Source: Deltaproteobacteria bacterium RBG_13_61_14 (GTDB lineage Bacteria; RBG-13-61-14). From it: DNA of 15,791 bases. The stretch is taken from the NCBI GenBank assembly GCA_001797815.1, contig MGQK01000062.1, positions 4,859-20,649 on the forward strand, given 5' to 3'. Shown here in pieces: positions 6,992 through 13,843 of this stretch. The notes below the pieces were generated by a model, which ran no database searches, was not told the DNA's origin, and saw only the letters and a list, made by a program, of their open reading frames with translations. Each line of letters starts with the position of its first letter. Position 1 is the stretch's first letter. The translations under genes were made by a program, and so were the position numbers.

Positions 6992-7520
6992 GAAAGGAAA
7001 AGCCGCTCGAACCTTTGAGGAACTGCATATTTATCAGCGGGCGCGCGAACTGACCAACGAAATCTATCGCCTGAGCCGCGGCGCCGCCTTCTCCCGTGAT
7101 CACTGCCTGGTGGACCAGATCCGCCGCGCCGCCCTCTCCGTTCTTTCCAACATTGCCGAAGGCTTTGAGCGGGGCACCTCTACCGAATTCATCCACTTCC
7201 TTTATATCGCCAAAGGCTCCTGCGGCGAGGTCCGTGCCCAACTTCAGATCGCTCACGATCAGGAGTATATCCCCCGAGACGAATGCCACCGCCTCCAAAG
7301 CCTCTCCTGCCAGACCAGCGGCATGATCTCCAATTTCATCGCCCACCTGCAGTCCTCGGACTACCCCGGAGCGAAATCCGCCCGGCCCCAGCGCCTGACC
7401 CGGGAAGAACAGGCCCATCGTCTTGAGCAGCTACGCCAGACCCAGCAAGCGAACATCCGCCGCCAAAAGGAATACTACCAACCCAAGCCTGAAAAGACCA
7501 ACCAACCCGATGAGGACTAA
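6939..7520 (+). CDS. Four-helix-bundle protein, 23S-rRNA-IVP / S23 family
   Basis: A 193-aa protein if started at ATG 6939. ATG 6948 and ATG 6990 are alternatives; 6990 would give 176 aa beginning MKGKAARTFEELHIYQRARE, closer to the family's normal start. Conserved family motifs are FEELHIYQRARELTNEIY near the N-terminus, LVDQIRRAALSVLSNIAEGF in the middle and EFIHFLYIAKGSCGEVRAQL after it. The last roughly 45 residues form a charged, Gln/Glu/Arg-rich tail beyond the normal ~120-aa domain. Relatives occur in 23S rRNA intervening sequences, and the Avd protein of diversity-generating retroelements has a related fold; the biochemical role of free-standing members is unknown. It lies within inverted repeats after the ferredoxin-like gene and is probably unrelated functionally to the upstream operon. 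Confidence 0.8.
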   Translation: MRGMSEQGEKSGKGEKGMKGKAARTFEELHIYQRARELTNEIYRLSRGAAFSRDHCLVDQIRRAALSVLSNIAEGFERGTSTEFIHFLYIAKGSCGEVRAQLQIAHDQEYIPRDECHRLQSLSCQTSGMISNFIAHLQSSDYPGAKSARPQRLTREEQAHRLEQLRQTQQANIRRQKEYYQPKPEKTNQPDED

Positions 7521-7547
7521 CCCTGCCTTTCCGCCCTTCCCGCCTTG

Positions 7548-7599
7548 ATGACCCTTCGCACCCTTCCCACTTTTCTCACCTTCTCACCCAGCCCGCATC
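7548..7599 (-). repeat. Right terminal inverted repeat of the S23 cassette
   Basis: Reverse-complement partner of 6938-6991. It ends three bases before direct-repeat copy 2. Core on the minus strand: GTGAGAAAAGTGGGAAGGG. Confidence 0.7.
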
Positions 7600-7601
7600 A
7601 A

Positions 7602-7726
7602 TCTGGGTGACCATTGGCCGGGGCAAAGCGCGCAAGCTCGTCCGCCGGCCGGGTTACTCCGGCCGGCTTCTGCCATTCCAGCGCGTGCGCACGCCGGAGT
7701 TGGACGGAGAAATAGAGCCGATCTGA
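7602..7726 (+). pseudogene. Displaced 3' end of the ferredoxin-like gene (direct repeat, copy 2)
   Basis: Positions 7602-7704 repeat 6821-6923. In frame it reads VTIGRGKARKLVRRPGYSGR, then LLPFQRVRTPELD and a further GEIEPI before TGA at 7724-7726. The intact gene instead stops right after PELD. The last cluster Cys of the intact gene (TTCRG) is Gly here (TIGRG), and there is no start codon, so it is not a functional ferredoxin. Because the operon's likely terminator follows directly, this copy may be the ancestral gene end, displaced when the cassette arrived. Confidence 0.75.
7644..7667. repeat. GC-rich hairpin inside direct-repeat copy 2
   Basis: Identical to 6863-6886: 9-bp GC stem and loop GTTACT. 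Confidence 0.7.
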
Positions 7727-7747
7727 CGGTCAAGCACTTTTATCCTC

Positions 7748-7784
7748 AAGGGCGCACTCGTCGGCGCCCTTTCGCTTTCCTTTA
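7748..7784 (+). terminator. Intrinsic terminator ending the rightward operon
   Basis: AAGGGCGC (7748-7755) pairs perfectly with GCGCCCTT (7764-7771) around an 8-nt loop, followed by a T-rich tail (TTTCGCTTTCCTTT region). The orientation fits the operon from the left; on the other strand the flank has no T-run. It lies 40 bp before the 3' end of the convergent minus-strand gene. Confidence 0.6.
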
Positions 7785-7811
7785 CCGTGGGGAGTTGGAT
7801 TTTCCAGGAGA

Positions 7812-9236
7812 TTAGTCGGACACTTCCAGCGCCGGCGGGCGCAGGGCGGCATTTTCCGCCTGTTTGCCTTCCACCCGAATCACCAGGGGGTGATCCTCGA
7901 TGTTCAGGAATTCCTGGAGCACATCCATCTTGAAACCTTGGGGATCGTAAAAATGGTCCGGGAAATACCAATGGATGAAAAAATCGTAATTGCCGGCCTT
8001 CATGGACTCGGTTTCGATGGAGGTCTGGACATAGCCGATCGAGCCGGGGATCCCTTCCGGAGGCAGGGAGACGTTTAAATCGTCAAGGTAGGTCAACCGG
8101 TTTTTGGTCTGCTGTAAAATTCTCGGGTCGAAAACGGCGCGCATGATCAGCGTGCCTTGCGGCCCGGTGATGCAAGACCATGGCGCCAGGTCGGTCGGGA
8201 TCGCTTTTTCCTGGGCCGACATCTTGCCGTCAATGGTCGCGCCGCCGAGGCAGTTGGGACTGTAAAAGCGCATGCCGTAGGCGTTGCGGTTTAAGTCGTA
8301 GCCGAAAGCGAGGCCCATCCGAGTGACGATGGTCTCGGGATTGATGGGAAAACTTATGCGCATCGGTGAAATAATGATCCGATCGTGGGTGATCACGTCC
8401 GAGTAGATCCGCGGCGCTTTCAGCCCCAGGGGCAACGCGATGGTCAGCCACTGCCGGCCGTAGCCGCGCACCAGGCCGTGGGTCAGGCGGGCGATGCCGC
8501 CGATCATGTCCGTCTCGTTCGCCTCGATCCGGACCTTGCCGAAAAAGAGTTCGACCCAGGCCCGCATTTTATGCGCATCCAGCAGGTTCTGGTTGGTGCC
8601 GCCCGCCCCTTCCGGCACCTGGAAGACCTTGTTGATCGCGGTCTTATAGACCTTGCCGCCGACCGTGTTGACCCGGCCCTCGAAATGGAAGTAGTCGCTC
8701 TCCACGACAAAGGGCAGTTCGGGAGAAACCCAGGGGTCCCAGTGCAAGAGGCGGATGGTGTCAAGGATCAGGGGCTGAGGCGCCGGCGCCTCGAAGCGGC
8801 AAAGGTAAACCCAGGCGCGGCCTTGATCCAACGGGTCCCCAAGCTCGATCTCCAGAGCGTCCTTCGCCCCAGCCGGCCAATCTATAGGCGAGGCCCGGTC
8901 CCCCGCGTCTTGCACCCGGAAGACCAGGAAGTCCTGGGGATCGAGAAGCCGGTTCGCATCTTGAGGGTTGGCCTTTTCCCCCAGCATGAAGATGAAATTG
9001 CCGTTGGGCAGGCGCTCGTCAATCTGATAGACGATCGGCGTCATGGCCCCCTGGGTGAAGACATAGAGGCGAAGCAGATCAAGCGAAACGCCCTTGAACT
9101 TCCCCAGCAGTTCCCCCGGCACCTGGATGGGATCGTTTCGCCGCGTGAGGGTCCGGGATTCCAAGGCCACGCTCCGGCCCGCGGCCGCGAGCAAAAAAAC
9201 CAGGATGATGCTTCCCGCCACGATCCGCAGTTTCAT
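7812..9236 (-). CDS. Secreted/periplasmic protein of unknown function
   Basis: A 474-aa protein. I chose the ATG at 9236 because it opens a typical signal peptide (MKLRIVAGSIILVFLLAAAG, likely cleavage after SVA near residue 24) and is preceded by GGGGAAAGGAAG; an upstream in-frame start at 9425 would bury the signal peptide and overlap the divergent gene. The mature part is rich in predicted beta strands and aromatic residues, with segments such as LLDPQDFLVFRVQDAGDRAS, YLCRFEAPAP and HWYFPDHFYDPQGF. I do not recognise the family. It has no obvious catalytic motif, lipobox or C-terminal anchor. It diverges from the Old Yellow Enzyme gene across 85 bp. A role in the envelope or in binding a ligand is possible but unsupported. 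Confidence 0.75.
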   Translation of the reverse strand: MKLRIVAGSIILVFLLAAAGRSVALESRTLTRRNDPIQVPGELLGKFKGVSLDLLRLYVFTQGAMTPIVYQIDERLPNGNFIFMLGEKANPQDANRLLDPQDFLVFRVQDAGDRASPIDWPAGAKDALEIELGDPLDQGRAWVYLCRFEAPAPQPLILDTIRLLHWDPWVSPELPFVVESDYFHFEGRVNTVGGKVYKTAINKVFQVPEGAGGTNQNLLDAHKMRAWVELFFGKVRIEANETDMIGGIARLTHGLVRGYGRQWLTIALPLGLKAPRIYSDVITHDRIIISPMRISFPINPETIVTRMGLAFGYDLNRNAYGMRFYSPNCLGGATIDGKMSAQEKAIPTDLAPWSCITGPQGTLIMRAVFDPRILQQTKNRLTYLDDLNVSLPPEGIPGSIGYVQTSIETESMKAGNYDFFIHWYFPDHFYDPQGFKMDVLQEFLNIEDHPLVIRVEGKQAENAALRPPALEVSD

Positions 9237-9321
9237 CTTCCTTTCCCCCTCGTCTCCGAATCCAACTTGATACCGTAGCATGGTTGTTGGCCGGTTTCTA
9301 GGATAAAATACAGTTGAATCC

Positions 9322-10539
9322 ATGAAGTTGCTCGAACCCGTCACCCTCGGCAAGCTCACGCTCAAGAACCGCATCGTCAAGTCGGCCACCCATGAGACCA
9401 TGGCCGGGCCGAACGGCGAGTGCACGGAGCGGTGCGTCGAGTTTTATCGCCGCATCGCCCGGGGCGGCGCGGGGCTGCTCATCACCGGCAACATTTTTCA
9501 CCACTGGGTTGGACATAACTGGCCCGGGCAACTGGGACTGGACTGCGACGAACTGATCGCCAGCTACCGGCCGCTGACCAAGGCCGTGCAGGCGGAAGGC
9601 GCGGCCATTGCCGCCCAAATCAACGACACCGGCCGGGAGGTGCACGCCCGCTACACCCGTGGCCACGAGCCGCGCGCGCCCTCCGCGGTCTTCGAGCCGC
9701 TGTTCTGGCACCGGCCTCGAGAGATGACGGTGGAAGATATTCACGAGACGGTGGAAAGCTTCGGCCACTGCGCCGCTCGGGCCAAGGCCGCGGGCTTTGA
9801 CGCGGTGCAGATCCACGGCGCGCACGGCTATCTCCTTAACCAATTTCTCTCGCCTTACACCAACCGCCGGCGCGACCAATACGGCGGACACCTGCCCAAC
9901 CGCTGGCGGTTCGTCCAGGAGGTCTATCAGTCCATCCGCCGCAACGTGGGCGCCGACTTTCCGGTCCTGATTAAAATCAACGCGACCGACGCCTTCCCGG
10001 TGCCGATCGGCGTTCGTTTTGGAGAAGCGCTTGAAACCGCAAAAATGTTGGCCGATCTCGGCGTGGACGCGATGGAAGTGAGTTGCGGCTGCTACGAGTC
10101 GGGCATGACCACCATCCGCGGGCCCTTGGAGTTCCGGCTGGCCCTGCGCACGGTGGCGGAGGCGCGGGAGGCGAACGCCCTCTCCCGCGCCGCGCTCTGG
10201 GCCCTGGCCCCGCTGCTCCGCAACCTCTACCCTTTCCGGGAAAATTACAACCTCGGATTCGCGGCCGCGGTCAAACGACAGGTGAAGGCGCCGGTGATCA
10301 CGGTAGGCGGACTGCGCCGGCCGGAGGTCATGGAGTCCATCCTCGAACAGGGGCAAGCTGACCTGGTCGCGCTCGCCCGCCCGCTGATCGCGGACCCGGA
10401 CTTTCCCCGCCAGATTGCGGCCGGCGACCTTTCGCCCTCGCGCTGCGTCAACTGCAATATCTGCATTGTCCACATCCAGGAAAGACCTCTCCAGTGCTAC
10501 GGGGGAGTGATCCCGAAGCCTGCAAGGAGCAGGCCGTGA
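9322..10539 (+). CDS. Old Yellow Enzyme-family NADH:flavin oxidoreductase with [4Fe-4S] motif, short form
   Basis: A 405-aa flavin-dependent reductase of the OYE / 2,4-dienoyl-CoA reductase type, probably reducing C=C bonds of enones or enoyl-CoAs. The FMN-barrel N-terminus (LLEPVTLGKLTLKNRIVKSA) and the hallmark IHGAHGYLLNQFLSP (164-178, H165 and H168 for substrate carbonyl binding) followed by NRRRDQYGG are clear. VITVGGLRRPEV (325-336) and ADLVALARPLIADPD (346-360) fit the phosphate-binding end of the barrel. Cys375, 378, 381 and 392 form the [4Fe-4S] motif of the dienoyl-CoA reductase/trimethylamine dehydrogenase branch, but the protein ends about 13 residues later, so the usual FAD/NAD(P)-binding half is absent. 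The RBS is weak (AGGAT 19 bases before the ATG). Electrons must come from another protein (inference). Confidence 0.85.
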   Translation: MKLLEPVTLGKLTLKNRIVKSATHETMAGPNGECTERCVEFYRRIARGGAGLLITGNIFHHWVGHNWPGQLGLDCDELIASYRPLTKAVQAEGAAIAAQINDTGREVHARYTRGHEPRAPSAVFEPLFWHRPREMTVEDIHETVESFGHCAARAKAAGFDAVQIHGAHGYLLNQFLSPYTNRRRDQYGGHLPNRWRFVQEVYQSIRRNVGADFPVLIKINATDAFPVPIGVRFGEALETAKMLADLGVDAMEVSCGCYESGMTTIRGPLEFRLALRTVAEAREANALSRAALWALAPLLRNLYPFRENYNLGFAAAVKRQVKAPVITVGGLRRPEVMESILEQGQADLVALARPLIADPDFPRQIAAGDLSPSRCVNCNICIVHIQERPLQCYGGVIPKPARSRP

Positions 10540-10676
10540 GACGGATCGGGCCCATGCCCTTCCTGATGGTTTCGGTCATGCTCAACGTGCCGGTGTTCTC
10601 ACCCGAGATCGTTCCTCTCTACCTCAACATCCTTGACCATCCCTTGGAAATCCAACTGGCTCCGCTGGCTCCCTAA
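10536..10676 (+). CDS. Possible 46-aa small protein, translationally coupled to the OYE gene
   Basis: GTG 10536 overlaps the OYE stop codon (GTGA) and has AAGGAG at 10524-10529, six bases upstream, a better ribosome site than that of OYE itself. The product begins MRRIGPMPFLMVSVMLNVPV (GTG read as Met) and ends at TAA 10674. The segment FSPEIVPLYLNILDHPLEI resembles FKMDVLQEFLNIEDHPLVI near the C-terminus of the secreted protein at 7812-9236 (about 8-9 of 19 identical). It may be a real small protein or the remnant of a larger gene. No homologue recognised. Confidence 0.35.
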   Translation: MRRIGPMPFLMVSVMLNVPVFSPEIVPLYLNILDHPLEIQLAPLAP

Positions 10677-10692
10677 GGGCCCGGTCCAGGAT

Positions 10693-12264
10693 CTATTCCA
10701 CGAAGTGGATCGGCGGCGGGGGCGGAGGCGTCTGCCCGTCCGGGGGATAGGTGACCCGGAAGAGGCGGATGAGGTCGGTGGCGAAGAAGATATCAATTTT
10801 CGCGCCCTGGAGTTCGGTGTGATCTTGGCGTCCCAGCCATTGGAATTCTTCTTCCACGCTTCGTATATGAAAATCCTTGTCAATGTAAATGATCCAGCGC
10901 GGTCCCAAATTGAGAAAAGGATAACGGTAAATAAACCAGTAATGGAAAGCCTCGCGGAAAGTGACGATATTAGGTATTTCCCGGTTTCGAAACAACCAGC
11001 TCAACTGTTCATCGCGACGGGAAGGCAGCAAAATCAGGGGGCGCTCTCCTGTTGGGATCTGGGATTTAAGCACCTCGGCCAGAACCTTGATCTCCCGCTG
11101 AATCTGGGCCTCGTGGGCTAGTTCCCGGTAATTGAGCTGAAACCCCCTTCCCGCGGCGGCGAAATGGAAAACCACCCCTACCAAGAGAAACCCGATTCCG
11201 AACCAGCGCCAAGGGGGTCGCAGGGTTGGGATCTTCTCAGCCATTTTCACCCAGACATAGCCGGCAAAGATCAACAAAAAGACCAAAGGAAAAAAGAAAT
11301 ATCGCTGCTGGGGATAGACCCCGGTTGCTCGGATGAGAAACCATACAAAAGCAGAGATGAGCAATGGAAATAAAACCAGGGGATGAAGCAAGGCCGGAAG
11401 ACGCCGTGGAAAGGCAAAAAGCGCGATCCCGAAGAGTCCGGTAAGAAAGGTGATATTCCCCAGGCGTGGCGCGATGAATTTTTTAAAGAAGACCAGCGCT
11501 TCCCAGGCGGAAAAAGGCGATCCCAGCCCCACGGCTTTATCTCGGGCGGAAACATGCAGGCTGTGAAGCAGGTCGCCGTTGATCCACCAGTCCTTGCTGA
11601 ACCAGATCACCGGCGCCAGCCCGATGATACCGGCGGCGAGCAGGAAACGAAGATCGCCCCGCTTTTGCCGCCGCGAAAAGAAAGCAAAAGCCAGGGGGAT
11701 GCCGAAGAGCCAGGCGTCGGGTCGCAGCAACCCGATCAGGAACGCGACCACGGCATAGCGCCAGAGGGCACGGGGGTTCTCGTCCCATTGCAGCATCGCA
11801 TGGATACAGAGAAAACCGCCGGCCAGGAGAGGCACCACCGTAATGCCTTGGGCGGCATAGAGAAACAGGTCGGGGTTGCTCGCGATCAGGATCGCGGCGA
11901 CCATGGCTATTTTCTCGCCCAGCGCCCGGCGCACCGCCAGGAAAGAGAAGAGCACGAACACCACGGCCCAGGCCGCGGTGACCAGCTCATAGCCCAGAGG
12001 CCCGGCCGGCAGGGCGCTCAGCCCGGTGAGCACGGCCAGGGGCTTGTGCAGCCGGGTGGGCGTGGGGTAAAAGCCGGCCTGGTGGATGACGCGGTAGCAG
12101 TAATCAATCGCGGCGTATTCGTCGTTGACCAGGGTGGGGCCGAGCATTAGGATCCAGGAGACCAGGCCGGCCGCGCTGAGCCCGGCCAGGATCCAGGGGA
12201 AAGCAGACCGGGCCTGGGAGAAGCGGGGGCGATGAGCAATTTCATTCACGCGATGGAACCCCAA
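10693..12264 (-). CDS. Polytopic membrane glycosyltransferase-like protein (GT-C / ArnT-PMT type)
   Basis: A 523-aa protein read from TTG 12264, or 518 aa from GTG 12249, whose GGGG-containing upstream sequence is better placed. The product has about nine to ten hydrophobic helices (for example PWILAGLSAAGLVSWILMLG, VVFVLFSFLAV, VLFPLLISAFVWFLI). The first extracytoplasmic loop contains the acidic pair LVNDEYAAIDYCYR and then RLHKPLAVL. The D-E pair plus a downstream K-P-L motif are typical of GT39/GT83-type enzymes that use polyprenyl-phosphate sugars. A soluble roughly 130-aa C-terminal domain ends in a Pro-rich tail (TPPPPPPIHFVE). It probably transfers a sugar to a lipid or protein acceptor at the membrane's outer face (inference). 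It is second in a two-gene leftward operon, 10 bp after the upstream gene. Confidence 0.7.
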   Translation of the reverse strand: MGFHRVNEIAHRPRFSQARSAFPWILAGLSAAGLVSWILMLGPTLVNDEYAAIDYCYRVIHQAGFYPTPTRLHKPLAVLTGLSALPAGPLGYELVTAAWAVVFVLFSFLAVRRALGEKIAMVAAILIASNPDLFLYAAQGITVVPLLAGGFLCIHAMLQWDENPRALWRYAVVAFLIGLLRPDAWLFGIPLAFAFFSRRQKRGDLRFLLAAGIIGLAPVIWFSKDWWINGDLLHSLHVSARDKAVGLGSPFSAWEALVFFKKFIAPRLGNITFLTGLFGIALFAFPRRLPALLHPLVLFPLLISAFVWFLIRATGVYPQQRYFFFPLVFLLIFAGYVWVKMAEKIPTLRPPWRWFGIGFLLVGVVFHFAAAGRGFQLNYRELAHEAQIQREIKVLAEVLKSQIPTGERPLILLPSRRDEQLSWLFRNREIPNIVTFREAFHYWFIYRYPFLNLGPRWIIYIDKDFHIRSVEEEFQWLGRQDHTELQGAKIDIFFATDLIRLFRVTYPPDGQTPPPPPPIHFVE

Positions 12265-12274
12265 CCTTTAATGA

Positions 12275-13555
12275 TTAGATTTTAGCAGAAGGATTGGGTT
12301 CCAGCACAATTTGGGAGGGAGCGGCGGCGAGGCGGAAGGAGCCGGAGGGGTTTTGCTCCAGGAGTTCATGGTGGACCCCGGCCTCCTTAAGTTGCTCGCG
12401 GAGCTTCGTGGCCAGCCGGGGAATGAGGTCCGGATCCACCTGTGCATCCAGGCCGGGAAGGTTTTTCACCAGTTCCGGCATCGAGACCCAGCCCCGCTGT
12501 TCGGGGAAATGGGGCAGGTGACTTTCCTGGCGCATGGTCGCGGCCAGGTAGCGGACAAACTGGAAAAGCATGGGCGCCAACCGCACCACGCATACGCTTT
12601 CGCCTTCCACCACCAGCAGCCCACTCTGGATCGGCTCCCCCGGATTCTCGATCAAGCGCAGGAGATAGTTGGAGGAAGTGGTTTCGGCCCCGGGCGGGGA
12701 GCTCTGCAGGGCCGCTCCCGAATGCTCGGAAAACGGCAGTTGGGACGGAGCCGGCGGGCTCGCCTGGTCCTGGCCGCGCAGCTCGGGGAACAGGCGGAGG
12801 AGCAGATCGTGATAGAGAAGAAAGATGAAGCGGACGTAATGATGTCGCTGCCGCTGGATGCTGCGCAAGCTCTGCAACAGGACGCTCCGGTCAAAGTCCA
12901 GGTCCGGGTGGCGTTCCAAAAGCCCGAGGCTGAGGTAAACCAGAAAGGAATGGTCCGGGAAGAAAGTCAGCGCGCGCTGGTAACGCACCATCGCCGCCTG
13001 GGGCTGGCTCAGCGCTTCGTGGATCAGTCCCAGGGCGCCCAGCAGATCCGCGGCTTGGACCGGAAAGGGCATGGAATAATATTGGGCCAGCAGGAGATCG
13101 CGCAGCCGGATCCCCGCCCGCCAGGAGCGGAAGCGGGCGATCCGGGCGGGATCGGTCTCGATTTTCAGGGTCAACAGCCGCTCAGCCCGATCCAACGCGG
13201 CCTGGTAATGACCGGCCGAGATGGCGTGGGCCAGGGAGTGGGTCAGGCTGAGGCGGGCCAGAAGCAGCCGGGTCAAGAGAAAGCCGCCGCCTCGGGCCAG
13301 GCAATAGCCGAGGCTGGCGCCGATGATGCCGCCGATCGGGCCGTAGAGTCGGCCGGAACCGCCCAGGCCGAAAGCCAGGCCCAGAAAAGCGCCGAGGAAG
13401 TGGAGGTAGGGAAGGAAGATAAAAGGAGGCACCGCCTCTCCGCCGGTATGCCGGAAGATGTTTTGCACGGACCGAAGGACCTCGAAAGGAGTGGAAAGAT
13501 CAAACGAGTGAGAGAGAAAAAATTCCGGGTCATCCACGCGCAGGACCGAGTGCAT
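12275..13555 (-). CDS. Unrecognised membrane protein with helical-repeat region and winged-helix-like C-terminus
   Basis: A 426-aa protein from ATG 13555, with AGGAG six bases upstream. Residues 45-110 hold two or three hydrophobic, glycine-zipper-like segments (FLGAFLGLAFGLGGSGRLYG and GPIGGIIGASLGYCLARGGG). Residues 165-255 look like TPR-type helices (AMVRYQRALTFFPDHSFLVY). A Pro/Ser-rich linker (262-295) follows. Residues about 310-412 resemble the OmpR/PhoB winged helix: RLAPMLFQFVRYLAA, then GWVSMPELVKNL, then DPDLIPRLATKLREQLKEAG and a final hairpin ending GSFRLAA. A transmembrane segment plus a DNA-binding-like domain recalls ToxR/CadC regulators with the order reversed, but the wing is degenerate, so DNA binding is uncertain. 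It is first in the operon with the glycosyltransferase-like gene and might regulate or scaffold it. Confidence 0.6.
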   Translation of the reverse strand: MHSVLRVDDPEFFLSHSFDLSTPFEVLRSVQNIFRHTGGEAVPPFIFLPYLHFLGAFLGLAFGLGGSGRLYGPIGGIIGASLGYCLARGGGFLLTRLLLARLSLTHSLAHAISAGHYQAALDRAERLLTLKIETDPARIARFRSWRAGIRLRDLLLAQYYSMPFPVQAADLLGALGLIHEALSQPQAAMVRYQRALTFFPDHSFLVYLSLGLLERHPDLDFDRSVLLQSLRSIQRQRHHYVRFIFLLYHDLLLRLFPELRGQDQASPPAPSQLPFSEHSGAALQSSPPGAETTSSNYLLRLIENPGEPIQSGLLVVEGESVCVVRLAPMLFQFVRYLAATMRQESHLPHFPEQRGWVSMPELVKNLPGLDAQVDPDLIPRLATKLREQLKEAGVHHELLEQNPSGSFRLAAAPSQIVLEPNPSAKI

Positions 13556-13783
13556 TGCTGTCTCCTGAAATGATCTCGCTCATCGCCCCTCTTCCCGTTC
13601 CGCCGGCCAGAGAGTTTACCTGGTGTTTTCCTGTCCGGTTACCTTGCCGCTCACTACCCTTGATAAATCCTGCCTATCCTTTCAACCAAGTGTCCGGCCC
13701 CCAAAAAAGAGGCATCGGAATACAATTTTCACGTCCAGTTTAGATCAAAGATTATTAGAATGCAATAAAAAAGTGGAAGAGTA

Positions 13784-13827
13784 AAAGTGACCCGGGGTCA
13801 ACCTCTCGGGCAGGGCTGGTTCACTTT
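13784..13827. other. Inverted repeat / hairpin
   Basis: AAAGTGACCC (13784-13793) and GGTTCACTTT (13818-13827) pair at 9 of 10 positions around a 24-nt loop containing CCT/AGG, which can extend pairing. On the minus strand the stem is followed by TTTT, so it may act as a leftward terminator; on the plus strand there is no T-run. It lies 16 bp outside the MITE-like element and could be part of a longer, decayed version of it. Confidence 0.4.
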
Positions 13828-13843
13828 GAAAAAGCGCGTGTCC

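Larger units (their letters stand above)
6938..7599 (+). mobile_element. Putative inserted cassette carrying a four-helix-bundle (S23/IVP) gene
   Basis: The unit has imperfect terminal inverted repeats of about 52-54 bp enclosing a single gene. It is bracketed by two copies of the 3' end of the ferredoxin-like gene; copy 2 begins three bases after the right terminal repeat. Known 23S rRNA intervening sequences also carry an S23-type ORF between inverted termini, but here the host site is a protein gene. No transposase or integrase is encoded, so mobilisation would be in trans. The mechanism is inference; the repeats are visible directly. Confidence 0.5.

Noticed and set aside
6821-7704. Direct repeat flanking an Avd-like four-helix-bundle gene read as variable/template repeats of a diversity-generating retroelement.
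   Set aside because: The differences between copies are not concentrated at adenines of either copy, and no reverse transcriptase is encoded in the window.
12311-13573. Long plus-strand open frame opposite the membrane/winged-helix protein.
   Set aside because: Gln/Gly/Arg-rich shadow with no motif; the minus-strand gene has a good RBS, membrane segments and operon context.
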